Under the pieces are notes generated by a model that was not told where the DNA came from, searched no databases, and saw only the letters and a list, made by a program, of their open reading frames with translations. The translations under genes and the position numbers were made by a program. From NCBI GenBank assembly GCA_963780635.1, contig CAWACW010000012.1, positions 62,001 to 126,000 on the forward strand: a DNA stretch of 64,000 nt. Direction: 5' to 3'. Position 1 is the stretch's first letter, and every line of letters begins with the position of its first letter. Below, in pieces: positions 1 to 8,632 of the stretch. The DNA is from DATEPR01 sp963780635. Lineage in GTDB: Bacteria > Actinomycetota > Actinomycetes > Mycobacteriales > Pseudonocardiaceae.

Positions 1-458
1 CACGACGCGACCATGATCGAGCGGGTGTGGGGGCACGATCTGCGCGTGGAGGGTGTGGTGGTGCAGCCGCTGGACGGGGTGGACGAGCTGGCCGGGCGGG
101 TGGCGCGGTTCGGCCCGGCGCGCCACCGCGGCTGGGCGTGCTGGTGGACCACTTGGTGGCGGGCAGCAAGGAGAGCCGGATCGTGGCGGCCGTGACGGAT
201 CCGGACGTGCTGGTCACCGGCCACCCGTATGTGGACATCTGGCAGGCGGTGAAACCGGCGTCGCTGGGTATCCGGGCGTGGCCGGTGGTGCCGAAGGGCC
301 AGTCCTGGAAGGACGGGGTGTGCGCGGCGCTGGGCTGGGGTGACCCGCGGGAGGGGTGGCGGCGGGTGCTGGCGGGGGTGGGCACGTTCCGGGATCTGGA
401 GACGCCGTTGGTGGGCGCGGTGGAGCGGTTGATCGACTTCGTGACCGAGGGCGAGTAG
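1..458 (+). pseudogene. DUF3097 family protein, 5' truncated by window edge and frameshifted
   Basis: The reading frame is open from the left edge and matches the C-terminal part of the actinobacterial DUF3097 family, whose function is unknown. The first frame carries IERVWGHDLRVEGVVVQPL. It should continue as a LGVLVDHLVAGSKES block, but that block lies in another frame, so the product would stop at 193-195. The frames join perfectly if one C is added in the run CGCGG at about 127-131 (CGC CGG). The rest, including GHPYVDIWQAVKPASLGI and a FVTEGE end, is intact to the stop at 458. Either a recent one-base deletion or a sequence error explains this; the good conservation on both sides favours an error or a very young lesion. 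Confidence 0.65.
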
Positions 459-464
459 TCCCCG

Positions 465-1049
465 CTACCGGCTGCCGGACAGGGTGCCCGCGCGGCGGGC
501 GGCCCAGTCGTCGGCGAGCATGGCCATCACGTGGGTGTCGATCCATTCCCGTTGCCAGCGCAGTGCTTGGCGTTTGGTGCCTTCGTAGACGAAGCCGACC
601 TTCTCGTAGACGCGGCGGGCGCGCGGGTTGAACGCGAACACCTCGAGTTCGACGCGGTGCACGCCGACGGTGTCGAAGGCGTGGCCCAGGATCAGCCGGG
701 TGGCTTCGGTGCCCAGGCCCCGGTCGGTGTAGGCGCTGGGCAGTGCGATGCGGAAGCCGCAGGAGGAGTTGTCGACGTCCAGGTCGTTGAGGACGACCTC
801 GCCGGCGTGCCGCCCGGTGGCCAGTTCGATGATGGCCAGGTCGATGCGGTCGTCGCGGGCGGCCCACTCGCGTAACGCGGTTTCCACCTGCTCGGGGGTG
901 AACCGGGAGTGGGTGCCGGTCAGCCGGTTGGATTCGGCGTCGGCGAGGCCGGCCATCACGGCGGGCACGTCGGCCGCGGTCAGCGGTCGCAGGTGGACGA
1001 GGTCACCGGTGAGCGTGGGTTTGTCCGCGAAGCTGATCGTGCTGGGCAT
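465..1049 (-). CDS. GNAT N-acetyltransferase (RimJ/RimL-like)
   Basis: The 194-residue protein has the RimJ/RimL-type GNAT layout. An N-terminal GDLVHLRPLTAADVPAV strand-helix opens it. The acetyl-CoA loop region is in the middle (ALPSAYTDRGLGTEATRLIL, with RGLGTE acting as the R/QxxGxG/A motif). The C-terminal NPRARRVYEKVGFVYEG segment is typical of the family. It should transfer an acetyl group from acetyl-CoA to an amine such as a protein N-terminus or small molecule; the substrate cannot be read. It is convergent with the DUF3097 gene, 6 nt away, and stands alone on its strand. Confidence 0.85.
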   Translation of the reverse strand: MPSTISFADKPTLTGDLVHLRPLTAADVPAVMAGLADAESNRLTGTHSRFTPEQVETALREWAARDDRIDLAIIELATGRHAGEVVLNDLDVDNSSCGFRIALPSAYTDRGLGTEATRLILGHAFDTVGVHRVELEVFAFNPRARRVYEKVGFVYEGTKRQALRWQREWIDTHVMAMLADDWAARRAGTLSGSR

Positions 1050-1130
1050 GCGGCGATCGTGCCTGGTGGACGGTCGGCTACGCGACCCGTGAGAACAATC
1101 GTGATCGGATCGATCATGCGCGGCTGTTGA

Positions 1131-1376
1131 TCATGGCTCGGTGTTCTCGTCCGGTTCGGTGTCTTCGTGCTGCTGTTCGGCGGCGCGGGTGGGGCGGCCG
1201 CGGCGGGGGATGGAGCGTGCTTCCTTGGGCATGCGGCCTGCTTTGGACAGCGCGTCGCGCAGCAGGAACTCGATCTGCGCGTTGGTGCTGCGCAGTTCGT
1301 CGCCTGCCCAGCGGGCGAGGGCATCGTGCACGGCAGGGTCCAGCCGTAGCAGGATGCCCTTACGGGTGCCGGCCAC
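1131..1376 (-). CDS. Ribbon-helix-helix DNA-binding protein
   Basis: This is an 81-residue protein with an Arc/MetJ-type ribbon-helix-helix. A basic beta strand (KGILLRLD, residues 6-13) is followed by two helices (about 14-27 and 30-47, STNAQIEFLLRDALSKAG), then a charged tail. It starts at a GTG only 9 nt after the stop of the SPFH gene, so the two are almost certainly one operon. RHH proteins bind DNA as dimers and often control their own operon. The palindrome at 2401-2422 upstream of the operon is a natural candidate operator. No toxin-like partner is seen next to it. Confidence 0.75.
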   Translation of the reverse strand: MAGTRKGILLRLDPAVHDALARWAGDELRSTNAQIEFLLRDALSKAGRMPKEARSIPRRGRPTRAAEQQHEDTEPDENTEP

Positions 1377-1385
1377 CGGGCCTGG

Positions 1386-2360
1386 TCACTGGTAGAGCGA
1401 ACCGGCGTTGACCACCGGTTGCGCGTCGCGGTCGCCGCACAACACCACCAGCAGGTTGGACACCATGGTGGCCTTGCGCTCCTCGTCGAGTTCGACGACG
1501 TCGTTCTCGTCCAGCCGCCGCAGTGCGGTCTGGACCATGCCGACGGCGCCTTCGACGATGCGTTCGCGGGCGGCGACGACGGCGTTGGCCTGCTGGCGGC
1601 GCAGCATCGCCTGGGCGATCTCGGGTGCGTAGGCCAGGCGGGTCAGGCGGGATTCGATGATGTGCACGCCCGCGGATTCGACGCGCGCGGCGATCTCCAC
1701 GGACAGTTGCTCGGTGATCTGCTCGGAGTTGTCCCGCAGGGACAGTGCACTGTGTTCGCCGCCGTCGTAGGGGTAGCTGGTGGCGATGTGCCGCACGGCG
1801 GTTTCGGCCTGGGTGTTGACGAAGGCGATGAAGTCGTCGACTTCGTAGAGGGCGCGGGCGGTGTCGTGGACCTGCCAGACGACGACGGCGGCGATCTCGA
1901 TGGGGTTGCCGTCGGCGTCGTTGACCTTGGTGACGGCGGTCTCGTGGTTGCGGATGCGGGTGGACACGGGGCGGCGGCGGGTGAACGGGTTGAACCAGCG
2001 CAGCCCGGGTTTGCGCGCGGTGCCGACGTAGCGGCCGAACAGTTGCACCACGCGGGCCTGGCCGGGGGTGATACCGGTCAGGCCCGCGAGAGTGAGGATG
2101 GCGGCGACGACCAGCAGCACGCCCAGCGTGATGAGCACGCCGGCCAGGCCGGCGTGGGTGGCGGCAGCGGCGGCGATGCCGAGGACGAACAGCACGATCC
2201 CGGCGATGATCGCGATGATGCCGGCGGTGAGCACGACCGGTCCCGGCAGGCCGTCGGCGCGGCGTTCGGCGACCCGCGGGGTGGGCATGTCCACACCGGT
2301 GTTGTCTATTTCGCCCGCCTTCTCGTCCGCTGTGTGATCGGATGTCGGTTGCGTCACCAT
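1386..2360 (-). CDS. SPFH/band 7 domain membrane protein
   Basis: The 324-residue protein has hydrophobic segments at about residues 41-95 (two or three membrane passes) followed by an SPFH/band 7 domain from about residue 98 (ITPGQARVVQLFGRYVGTAR). SPFH proteins form membrane-bound oligomeric scaffolds. The conserved helical part contains a RIVEGAVGMVQTALRRL stretch typical of this subgroup. I chose the ATG at 2360, which has AGAAGGA about 10 nt upstream; an earlier TTG is possible but lacks support. It is first in an operon with the RHH gene and divergent from an ABC exporter. This protein is unrelated in context to the second SPFH gene at 5179. Confidence 0.85.
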   Translation of the reverse strand: MVTQPTSDHTADEKAGEIDNTGVDMPTPRVAERRADGLPGPVVLTAGIIAIIAGIVLFVLGIAAAAATHAGLAGVLITLGVLLVVAAILTLAGLTGITPGQARVVQLFGRYVGTARKPGLRWFNPFTRRRPVSTRIRNHETAVTKVNDADGNPIEIAAVVVWQVHDTARALYEVDDFIAFVNTQAETAVRHIATSYPYDGGEHSALSLRDNSEQITEQLSVEIAARVESAGVHIIESRLTRLAYAPEIAQAMLRRQQANAVVAARERIVEGAVGMVQTALRRLDENDVVELDEERKATMVSNLLVVLCGDRDAQPVVNAGSLYQ

Positions 2361-2400
2361 GGTCGGCACCGTCCTTCTGCGCGTGACTGCCAAAACACTA

Positions 2401-2422
2401 GCATAGTGATATCACTTTATGC
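2401..2422. promoter_or_regulatory. Palindromic operator candidate between SPFH-RHH operon and ABC exporter
   Basis: The core AGTGATATCACT (2405-2416) is a perfect 12-bp palindrome. It is flanked by GCATA on the left and TATGC on the right, with two extra T on the right side. It lies 40 nt upstream of the SPFH start and about 50 nt upstream of the ABC gene start, in the shared promoter region. A role as binding site of the RHH protein encoded in the same operon is inference. Confidence 0.55.
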
Positions 2423-2472
2423 GATGCTGGCGCCGCCGCACCCGACCGGCGCGGTTGAACAGGGGAGGTTCA

Positions 2473-3420
2473 GTGCACGACTCAGGACTGCATCACACAG
2501 GACTGGAGATAGACCACGTCTCCAAACGCTACGGGGATGTGGTCGCACTGCAGGACATGACATTCGAGGTGCGGCCGGGTGAGCTGTTCGGGTTCGTCGG
2601 CAGCAACGGTGCCGGCAAGACCACCACCATGCGCATCGCGCTGGGCGTGCTGGCCGCCGACGCGGGCGAGGTCCGCTGGGCGGGCAAACCCGTCACACTG
2701 GCCACCCGCCGCCAGATCGGCTACATGCCCGAAGAACGCGGCCTCTACCCGCGGATGAAGGTCGCCGAGCAACTGGTCTACCTGGCCCGGCTGCACGGCC
2801 TGGACAGCCAGGCCGCCACCCGTTCGGTGGACACCTGGCTGGAGCGGCTCGGGGTCGCCGCCCGCCGCGACGACGAGGTCATCAAACTCAGCCTCGGCAA
2901 CCAGCAGCGCGTGCAGCTGGCCGCCGCGCTCGTGCACGACCCGTCGATCCTGGTGCTGGACGAGCCCTTCTCCGGGCTGGACCCGGTCGCCGTCGACGTG
3001 ATGAGCCAGGTCCTGCGGGAGAAGTGCGCCGACGGCGTGCCGTGCGTGTTCTCCAGCCACCAGCTCGACCTGGTCGAACGGCTCTGCGACCGGGTCGGCA
3101 TCGTGCGCGGCGGGCACCTCGTGGCCGCCGGCCCCATCGACGAGCTGCGCACGGGCGGCACCGAACAGCTCGTCGTGGCCGCCCCGCAGGCCCCCGCGGG
3201 CTGGGCCGACCACCTGCCCGGCGTCACCGTCGCCGGCCACGAGGACGGCCGCACCATCCTCGAACTGTGCGCCGACGCCGACGACCAGCTCGTGCTGCGC
3301 GCCGCCCTGGCCACCGGGCCGGTGCACGAGTTCACCCGCCGCCGCCCCTCACTGACCGAATTGTTCCGCAATGTCGTCAGCGAACACGTGGACGCGACCC
3401 CGCAGGGGAGGGCCGCATGA
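2473..3420 (+). CDS. ABC transporter ATP-binding protein (NatA-like)
   Basis: The 315-residue ATPase has Walker A GSNGAGKTT (43-51), an LSLGNQQR signature, Walker B ILVLDEPFSGLDP and the SSHQLDLVERL switch region. LSxGNQQ with a downstream NatB-like permease is characteristic of the NatA/YhaQ sodium- or drug-export group. I chose the GTG at 2473 because GGGAGG lies at 2463-2468. The stop overlaps the permease start (ATGA), so the two are translationally coupled. It acts at the inner face of the membrane; the exported substrate is unknown. Confidence 0.9.
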   Translation: MHDSGLHHTGLEIDHVSKRYGDVVALQDMTFEVRPGELFGFVGSNGAGKTTTMRIALGVLAADAGEVRWAGKPVTLATRRQIGYMPEERGLYPRMKVAEQLVYLARLHGLDSQAATRSVDTWLERLGVAARRDDEVIKLSLGNQQRVQLAAALVHDPSILVLDEPFSGLDPVAVDVMSQVLREKCADGVPCVFSSHQLDLVERLCDRVGIVRGGHLVAAGPIDELRTGGTEQLVVAAPQAPAGWADHLPGVTVAGHEDGRTILELCADADDQLVLRAALATGPVHEFTRRRPSLTELFRNVVSEHVDATPQGRAA

Positions 3421-4643
3421 CCGCGCCCGACACCATCGGCGGCGACTTCGGCCGCACGGACAACACCGCCGCCATCCGCCTGATCGCCGGCCGCGAACTG
3501 TCCACCCGCCTGCGTTCCAAGGCATTCCGCATCGTCACGCTCGTGATGGTCATCGTGGTCATCGCGCTGTGCATCGTGCTGAAGCTGATCTCCGGCACCA
3601 GCAGTGCCACCACCGTCGGCTACACCGCGGCCGACCAGGCCGCCGCCACGCAACTGCCCGCGCTGGCCGCCAGCGTCGGGCAGACAGTGCACGTGCGGGC
3701 CGTGCCCGACCAGGCCACCGGGGAAGCGCAGGTGAAAAGCGGCAAACTCGACGCCCTGCTCACCGGCGACGACACCCACCTGACCGTGGTGGTGAAGAAG
3801 GACATCGACGCCACGCTGCACAACATCGTCAACGTGCTCGCCGGGCAGGTCGCCCTCGATCAGCAGATCAGCCAACTGGGTGGCAACCCCGCCCAGGTGC
3901 ACGCCACGGCCGCCCGCGCCACCGCCACCGTGCGGCCCCTGGAGCAGCCCTACCCGTACCAGACCCAGCAGCTCGTCCTGGGCATCGCCGCGGGCATCCT
4001 CATCTACATGTCGCTGCTGCTCAACGGGCAGGCCGTCGCGCAGGGCGTGGTGGAGGAGAAGTCCAGCAGGGTCGTGGAGCTGCTGCTGGCCACCGTCCGC
4101 CCGTGGCAGCTGATGGCCGGCAAGGTCCTGGGCATCGGCATCGTGGGGCTGGTGCAGATCCTCTGCATCGCGATCGCCGGTGTCGTGGCGGGCCTGGCCA
4201 CCGGGGTGCTCACCATCTCCGCGAGCGCCGCCGTGGGCACCGTGATCTGGCTGCTCGTCTGGTACATCCTGGGCTTCTTCATGTACGCGGTCGTGTTCGC
4301 CGGCCTGGGTGCCCTCGTGTCCCGGCAGGAGGACGTCGGCAGTGTCGTCACGCCCGCGCTGATGTTCCTCATCGTCGGCTACGTGCTGGGTGTATCGATC
4401 CTGCCCGGCGACCCGGGCAATCACCTGATGGAGATCCTGTCGGTCATCCCGGTGTTCGCGCCGACCGTCATGCCGATGCGGCTGGCGATGGGTGGTGTCG
4501 CGCCCTGGGAGGCGATCCTGTCGATCGTCCTGGTCGCAGGCCTCATCCCGGTGCTCGTGTGGGTGGCCGCCCGCATCTACCGCAACGCGGTGCTGCACAC
4601 CGGGGCCCGCGTCAAGCTCAGCCAGGCACTGCGCACCACGTGA
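3417..4643 (+). CDS. ABC transporter permease (NatB-like, ABC-2 type)
   Basis: The 408-residue protein has one N-terminal membrane helix (about 38-60, IVTLVMVIVVIALCIVLKL), a long extracytoplasmic region, then a block of five to six helices in the C-terminal half. This is the ABC-2/NatB/YhaP architecture. The motif VVEEKSSRVVELLLATVRPWQLMAGK before the second helix block is a hallmark of this permease family (given here only as its beginning, VVEEKSSRVVELLLA). ATGA overlap with the ATPase gene shows one transcription unit. A strong hairpin follows immediately. Confidence 0.88.
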   Translation: MTAPDTIGGDFGRTDNTAAIRLIAGRELSTRLRSKAFRIVTLVMVIVVIALCIVLKLISGTSSATTVGYTAADQAAATQLPALAASVGQTVHVRAVPDQATGEAQVKSGKLDALLTGDDTHLTVVVKKDIDATLHNIVNVLAGQVALDQQISQLGGNPAQVHATAARATATVRPLEQPYPYQTQQLVLGIAAGILIYMSLLLNGQAVAQGVVEEKSSRVVELLLATVRPWQLMAGKVLGIGIVGLVQILCIAIAGVVAGLATGVLTISASAAVGTVIWLLVWYILGFFMYAVVFAGLGALVSRQEDVGSVVTPALMFLIVGYVLGVSILPGDPGNHLMEILSVIPVFAPTVMPMRLAMGGVAPWEAILSIVLVAGLIPVLVWVAARIYRNAVLHTGARVKLSQALRTT

Positions 4644-4649
4644 GGAAAC

Positions 4650-4694
4650 GCCCGGCATGGGGTGTCGATACGGACTCGACACCCCATGCCGGGC
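4650..4694 (+). terminator. Hairpin terminator after the ABC exporter
   Basis: A 19-bp perfect stem (left arm from 4650, CCCGGCATGGGGTGTCGA at 4651-4668; right arm 4676-4694) encloses a 7-nt loop TACGGAC. It starts 6 nt after the permease stop. There is no U tract, as is usual for actinobacterial terminators. Confidence 0.8.
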
Positions 4695-4737
4695 ACGTAG
4701 CCAGCACAACCCCGTCACTTTCTGCCACGATGGACAC

Positions 4738-5166
4738 ATGGCCGCCGTGTTGTGGCTGATCATCGGCGTCGCGCTGGTGATCGCCGAAGTGCTCTCCGGC
4801 GCATTTGTGCTGGTCATGCTCGGTAGCGCCGCGCTGGTGGCCGCGCTGGTCGCCGCTCTGGGTTCCGGGCCGATCATCAGCGGCATCGTGTTCGCCGCCG
4901 TCGCCGCGGGCGGCATCACGCTCGCCCGCCCCGCCCTGGTCCGCCACATGCACCGCGGCGAGCACATCAAGACCAACGTCGACGCGTTGGTCGGCAAGAA
5001 AGCGCTGGTGACCGACACCGTCGACGCCCATCAAGGGCGGGTGAAGGTCAACGGCGAAGTATGGTCCGCCCGGTCCTACGACGAGACCGAAGTCCTCGAA
5101 CCCGGCGCGACCGTCACCATCATGAGCATTTCCGGTGCCACCGCCGTGGTATGGGGCGGACTGTAA
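4738..5166 (+). CDS. NfeD-like membrane protein
   Basis: The 142-residue protein has three or four membrane helices (about 3-70) followed by a small OB-fold C-terminal domain (LVGKKALVTDTVDAHQGRVK, then a GATVTI strand). This is the short NfeD1b form without the ClpP-like protease. NfeD proteins work with SPFH partners, and here the SPFH gene follows 12 nt later, so they form an operon. The ATG at 4738 gives the expected short N-terminus; a clear Shine-Dalgarno is missing. Confidence 0.85.
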   Translation: MAAVLWLIIGVALVIAEVLSGAFVLVMLGSAALVAALVAALGSGPIISGIVFAAVAAGGITLARPALVRHMHRGEHIKTNVDALVGKKALVTDTVDAHQGRVKVNGEVWSARSYDETEVLEPGATVTIMSISGATAVVWGGL

Positions 5167-5178
5167 GTGGAGGCTGGT

Positions 5179-6441
5179 GTGATCGCCCTCATCGTCATCA
5201 TCGTCGTCGTCATCGTGGTGCTGATCGTCGCGGTGAAATCCGTCATGGTCGTGCCGCAGGCGCAGGCGGCCGTCATCGAGCGGCTCGGCCGGTACCGGAC
5301 CACCGCGGCCCCCGGCATGAACTTCCTCGCGCCGTTCTTCGACCGCGTCCGCGCGCGCATCGACCTGCGCGAGCAGGTCGTGTCCTTCCCGCCGCAACCG
5401 GTGATCACCCAGGACAACCTGACCGTGTCCATCGACACCGTCGTGTACTTCCAGGTCACCGACCCGCAGTCGGCGGTGTACGAGATCTCCAACTACATCG
5501 TCGGTGTCGAGCAGCTCACCACCACCACGCTGCGTAACCTGGTCGGCGGCATGAGCCTGGAAGGCACCCTGACCTCCCGCGACCAGATCAACCAGCAGCT
5601 GCGTGGAGTGCTGGACGAGGCCACCGGCCGCTGGGGCATCCGGGTGGCCCGCGTCGAACTCAAGGCCATCGACCCGCCGCCGTCCATTCAGGACTCGATG
5701 GAGAAGCAGATGCGCGCCGACCGCGAGAAGCGCGCCATGATCCTCACCGCCGAAGGCCAGCGGGAGTCCTCCATCAAGACCGCGGAAGGCCAGAAGCAGG
5801 CCCAGATCCTCTCCGCGGAGGGCGCCAAGCAGGCCGCGATCCTCAACGCCGAAGGTGAACGGCAGGGCCGCATCCTGCGCGCCCAGGGTGAACGCGCCGC
5901 CCGCTACCTGCAGGCCCAGGGGCAGGCCAAGGCCATCGAGAAGGTGTTCGGCGCCATCAAGGCCGGCCGCCCCACCCCCGAAGTGCTGGCCTACCAGTAC
6001 CTGCAGACACTGCCGCAGATGGCGCAGGGCGACGCGAACAAGGTGTGGCTGGTGCCCACCGACTACGGCAAGGCGCTCGAAGGGTTCGCCAAGATGCTCG
6101 GCACACCCGGCGAGGACGGCGTGTTCCGCTACGAGCCGCCCAAGTACGAGGCCCCCGAGGGCGACCCGGCCGAGGACGACCCCGCGGTGGCCAACTGGTT
6201 CGACACCTCCACCGACCCGAAGGTCGCCGAAGCGGTCGCCGCCGCGGAAGCCGTGGCCCGCAAGGAGGTGCCCAGCCCGCTCAACCCCGGCCACACCGGC
6301 CTGGCCGGCCACCTCCCACTGGCCGGCCTGACACCCGCGGAAACGACCAGCCCGCTGCCGCCGGTGCCGCCCGCGCCCACCTCCAGCGTCGAACCGCACG
6401 ACGGGTCCACCGAACTGTCCGACGGACCCGACCAGCCCTGA
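5179..6441 (+). CDS. SPFH/band 7 protein (stomatin/paraslipin type)
   Basis: The 420-residue protein begins with a single hydrophobic helix (1-20), then a canonical band 7 domain (VPQAQAAVIERLGRYRTTA, later NLVGGMSLEGTLTSRDQIN). A long helical region of repeated AEGQ/AEGE heptads spans about 185-255, and the tail is Pro-rich. The AEGQ repeats are diagnostic of stomatin/QmcA-like scaffolds. I prefer the GTG at 5179 to the GTG at 5167 because GGAGG lies at 5169-5173. It is paired with the NfeD gene and probably organises membrane microdomains. Confidence 0.9.
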   Translation: MIALIVIIVVVIVVLIVAVKSVMVVPQAQAAVIERLGRYRTTAAPGMNFLAPFFDRVRARIDLREQVVSFPPQPVITQDNLTVSIDTVVYFQVTDPQSAVYEISNYIVGVEQLTTTTLRNLVGGMSLEGTLTSRDQINQQLRGVLDEATGRWGIRVARVELKAIDPPPSIQDSMEKQMRADREKRAMILTAEGQRESSIKTAEGQKQAQILSAEGAKQAAILNAEGERQGRILRAQGERAARYLQAQGQAKAIEKVFGAIKAGRPTPEVLAYQYLQTLPQMAQGDANKVWLVPTDYGKALEGFAKMLGTPGEDGVFRYEPPKYEAPEGDPAEDDPAVANWFDTSTDPKVAEAVAAAEAVARKEVPSPLNPGHTGLAGHLPLAGLTPAETTSPLPPVPPAPTSSVEPHDGSTELSDGPDQP

Positions 6442-6442
6442 G

Positions 6443-7861
6443 CTAACGGCCGGCCGTGGGTGGCCGACGATCCGCCCACGGCCGCGCCCGCTCCAACTGC
6501 GCCGACACGCCCAGCACCGTCACCTCGTCGTCCGGGCGGCCGATCACCTGCACCGCCAACGGCAACCCATCGGCCGTCCACCCCGCGGGCACCGACGCCG
6601 CCGGATTCCCGGCCAGGTTCCACAACGTCGTGAACGCGGCGAACCGCTGCGCACCCAACAAGGTCCCCAGCCACGACCCGCCGGTCAGCTCCCCGATCCG
6701 CAGCGGCGGCCGCGGCGTCACCGGCGACAGCAACACGTCCACGTCGTCGAACACCCCATTCGCCCGCGCCGCGACCCGCCCGCTGTAGCGCCGGGCCGCC
6801 GACACCAGCCCAGGGGAGTAGCGCCGCCCGAACGCCGCCACCGCACGCGTGCGCCGCGACAATCGCTCCGGCACATCCACAGCGCCTGCCGCGTCCGCCG
6901 CGCTGCGCACGAACCGCGGCCCGAAACTCAACATCCCCGTCGGGTCGGTCAACGGCGGCTCCCGCAACTCCACCCGATGCCCCAGCCCCGCCAGCAACCG
7001 CGCCGACCCCAGCACCGCTGCCCGCACCTGCGCGCTGACCCGGCCACCCACCGGCCACGGCCGCAACGCCACCCCGATCCGCAACCGGCCCGGCTCCCGG
7101 CCCGCCGCGGCCACGAACGACATCGACGGCGCGGCCGCCGCGTACACGTCCTGGGCTGTCGCACCGTGCACCACGTCCAACAGCAACGCAGCGTCGGCCA
7201 CTGTCCGGGTGATCGGGCCCGCCACCGACAACCCCGTCCACACCTCGCCACGCGGCGCCAACGACACCCGGCCCCGCTGCGGCTTCAACCCGTACAACGC
7301 CGTCGCCGCCGCCGGCAACCGGATCGACCCGCCACCGTCACTGCCCATCGCCGCCGCCACCAACCCCGCCGCCACCGCGGCCGCCGAACCACCACTCGAA
7401 CCGGCGGGCGAATGCCGCAGCGACCACGGATTGCGCGTCACACCCGCGAACTCGGACTCCGTGAACGGCCACAGACACAACTCCGGTGCCCGCGTCCGCC
7501 CGATCACCACCGCACCCGCCGCCCGCAACCGCGCCACCACCTCCGCGTCGCGCTGCTCCACCCGCGTCACGGCGTCGGTGCCCACCGTCGTCGGCAACCC
7601 CGCCAACTCGGTGTCCTCCTTCACCGCGATCGCCACCCCCAGCAACGCGCCGTCCTCACCGGCCGCGCGGCGCGCGTCGGCCGCCACCGCCTCCTCCCGC
7701 GCCCGCTCGGCGAACACCAACCGGAACGCGTTCAGATCGCCATCCAGCCGCCCGATCCGATCCAGGTACGCCGCCACCAGGTCCACCGACGACACCTGCC
7801 CGGCCCGCAACAACAACAACTGCTCGGTCACGCCCGCGAAACACACGTCCGTCAGGTCCAT
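6443..7861 (-). CDS. Amidase (amidase signature family)
   Basis: The 472-residue enzyme has the amidase-signature triad: Lys81 (AIAVKEDTE), cis-Ser155 in SPAGSSGGSAAA, and the nucleophile Ser179 in GSDGGGSIRLPA. The family hydrolyses carboxamides to acids and ammonia; this one lacks a GatA context, so it is a free-standing catabolic or detoxifying amidase of unknown substrate. It is convergent with the SPFH gene (1 nt apart) and divergent from a TetR regulator 63 nt away, its likely controller. It has unusual codon use: many G-ending codons and TTG, unlike most genes of the window. Confidence 0.9.
   Translation of the reverse strand: MDLTDVCFAGVTEQLLLLRAGQVSSVDLVAAYLDRIGRLDGDLNAFRLVFAERAREEAVAADARRAAGEDGALLGVAIAVKEDTELAGLPTTVGTDAVTRVEQRDAEVVARLRAAGAVVIGRTRAPELCLWPFTESEFAGVTRNPWSLRHSPAGSSGGSAAAVAAGLVAAAMGSDGGGSIRLPAAATALYGLKPQRGRVSLAPRGEVWTGLSVAGPITRTVADAALLLDVVHGATAQDVYAAAAPSMSFVAAAGREPGRLRIGVALRPWPVGGRVSAQVRAAVLGSARLLAGLGHRVELREPPLTDPTGMLSFGPRFVRSAADAAGAVDVPERLSRRTRAVAAFGRRYSPGLVSAARRYSGRVAARANGVFDDVDVLLSPVTPRPPLRIGELTGGSWLGTLLGAQRFAAFTTLWNLAGNPAASVPAGWTADGLPLAVQVIGRPDDEVTVLGVSAQLERARPWADRRPPTAGR
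6451..6484. terminator. Hairpin at the SPFH/amidase convergence
   Basis: Arms CGGCCGTGGG (6451-6460) and CCCACGGCCG (6475-6484) form a 10-bp stem with a 14-nt loop just after the SPFH stop and inside the last codons of the amidase. It could end transcription of the SPFH operon. Confidence 0.4.
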
Positions 7862-7924
7862 GATCCGACCTTAGCGGCGCGCCTCCCAACCCGGACGGTC
7901 ACTGATCAACTACAGTCCGCAGCC

Positions 7925-8632
7925 ATGCCACGCACAGGGGACGAACCACTCACCAGCCAACGCGCCCGCCGTCCCCTCCTGGCCGACGCCGCCATCACCG
8001 TGCTCGCCCGCCACGGCGGCCGCGGCCTCACCCACCGCGCCGTCGACCGCGAGGCAAACGTCCCCGAAGGCACCACCAAGAACTACTACGCCACCCGCGA
8101 CGCCATCCTCGTCGCCGCCGCACACCGCATGGCCCACCAGCACCGCGCCGCCGTCGACCAACTGCGCGCCACCACCCCCGCAGGCGCCACCCCCGCGCAA
8201 CTACGCCAGCTCTACCCGGCCCTCATCCGCCGCGCCATGCACGACCCCACCCAGGCACTGGCCATGGTCGAGCTGTACCTGGAAGCCGTGCGCCAACCGG
8301 GCGTACGCGCCGCCCTCGGCGACATGGCCGCCGCCAACGCCCACGCCACCGCGCACCTGCACCACGCCGCGGGCGTACCCAGCGACCCCACCCACACCGG
8401 CAAGCTCGACGCCTACCTACTCGGCGTGCTGCTCAGCGAACTCGCGCTGCCCGATGACACCCTCGCCACCACCGGCCTGCACGACACCGACACCGTCGGC
8501 ACCCACCTGTTCGACACCACCACCCCCACGCCACCCCAACCCCGCGACCACACCGCACCGACCGTCATCTGTCACCCACTACCCAGGGCCGCACACCGAC
8601 GGCAACCGGTAACCTACAGTCATGGCCGTTGA
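7925..8632 (+). CDS. TetR family transcriptional regulator
   Basis: The 235-residue protein has an N-terminal TetR helix-turn-helix (ADAAITVLARHGGRGLTHRA, then VPEGTTKNYYATRDAIL) and an all-helical ligand domain. The recognition helix has NYY in place of the usual YRHF/YYHF motif. The C-terminus is long, Thr/Pro-rich and probably disordered. It is divergent from the amidase (63 nt) and overlaps the cytidine deaminase start by 11 nt. It probably represses itself and the amidase. Confidence 0.85.
   Translation: MPRTGDEPLTSQRARRPLLADAAITVLARHGGRGLTHRAVDREANVPEGTTKNYYATRDAILVAAAHRMAHQHRAAVDQLRATTPAGATPAQLRQLYPALIRRAMHDPTQALAMVELYLEAVRQPGVRAALGDMAAANAHATAHLHHAAGVPSDPTHTGKLDAYLLGVLLSELALPDDTLATTGLHDTDTVGTHLFDTTTPTPPQPRDHTAPTVICHPLPRAAHRRQPVTYSHGR

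Noticed and set aside
1419..2582. Long open frame antisense to the SPFH gene
   Set aside because: Gly/Asp/Val-rich composition is a mirror of the real gene; no start context and no family pattern. Such antisense frames are common at this GC content.
2778..5018. 746-codon open frame antisense to the ABC exporter and NfeD
   Set aside because: It is the complement of three well-supported genes, with repetitive His/Gly/Asp composition.
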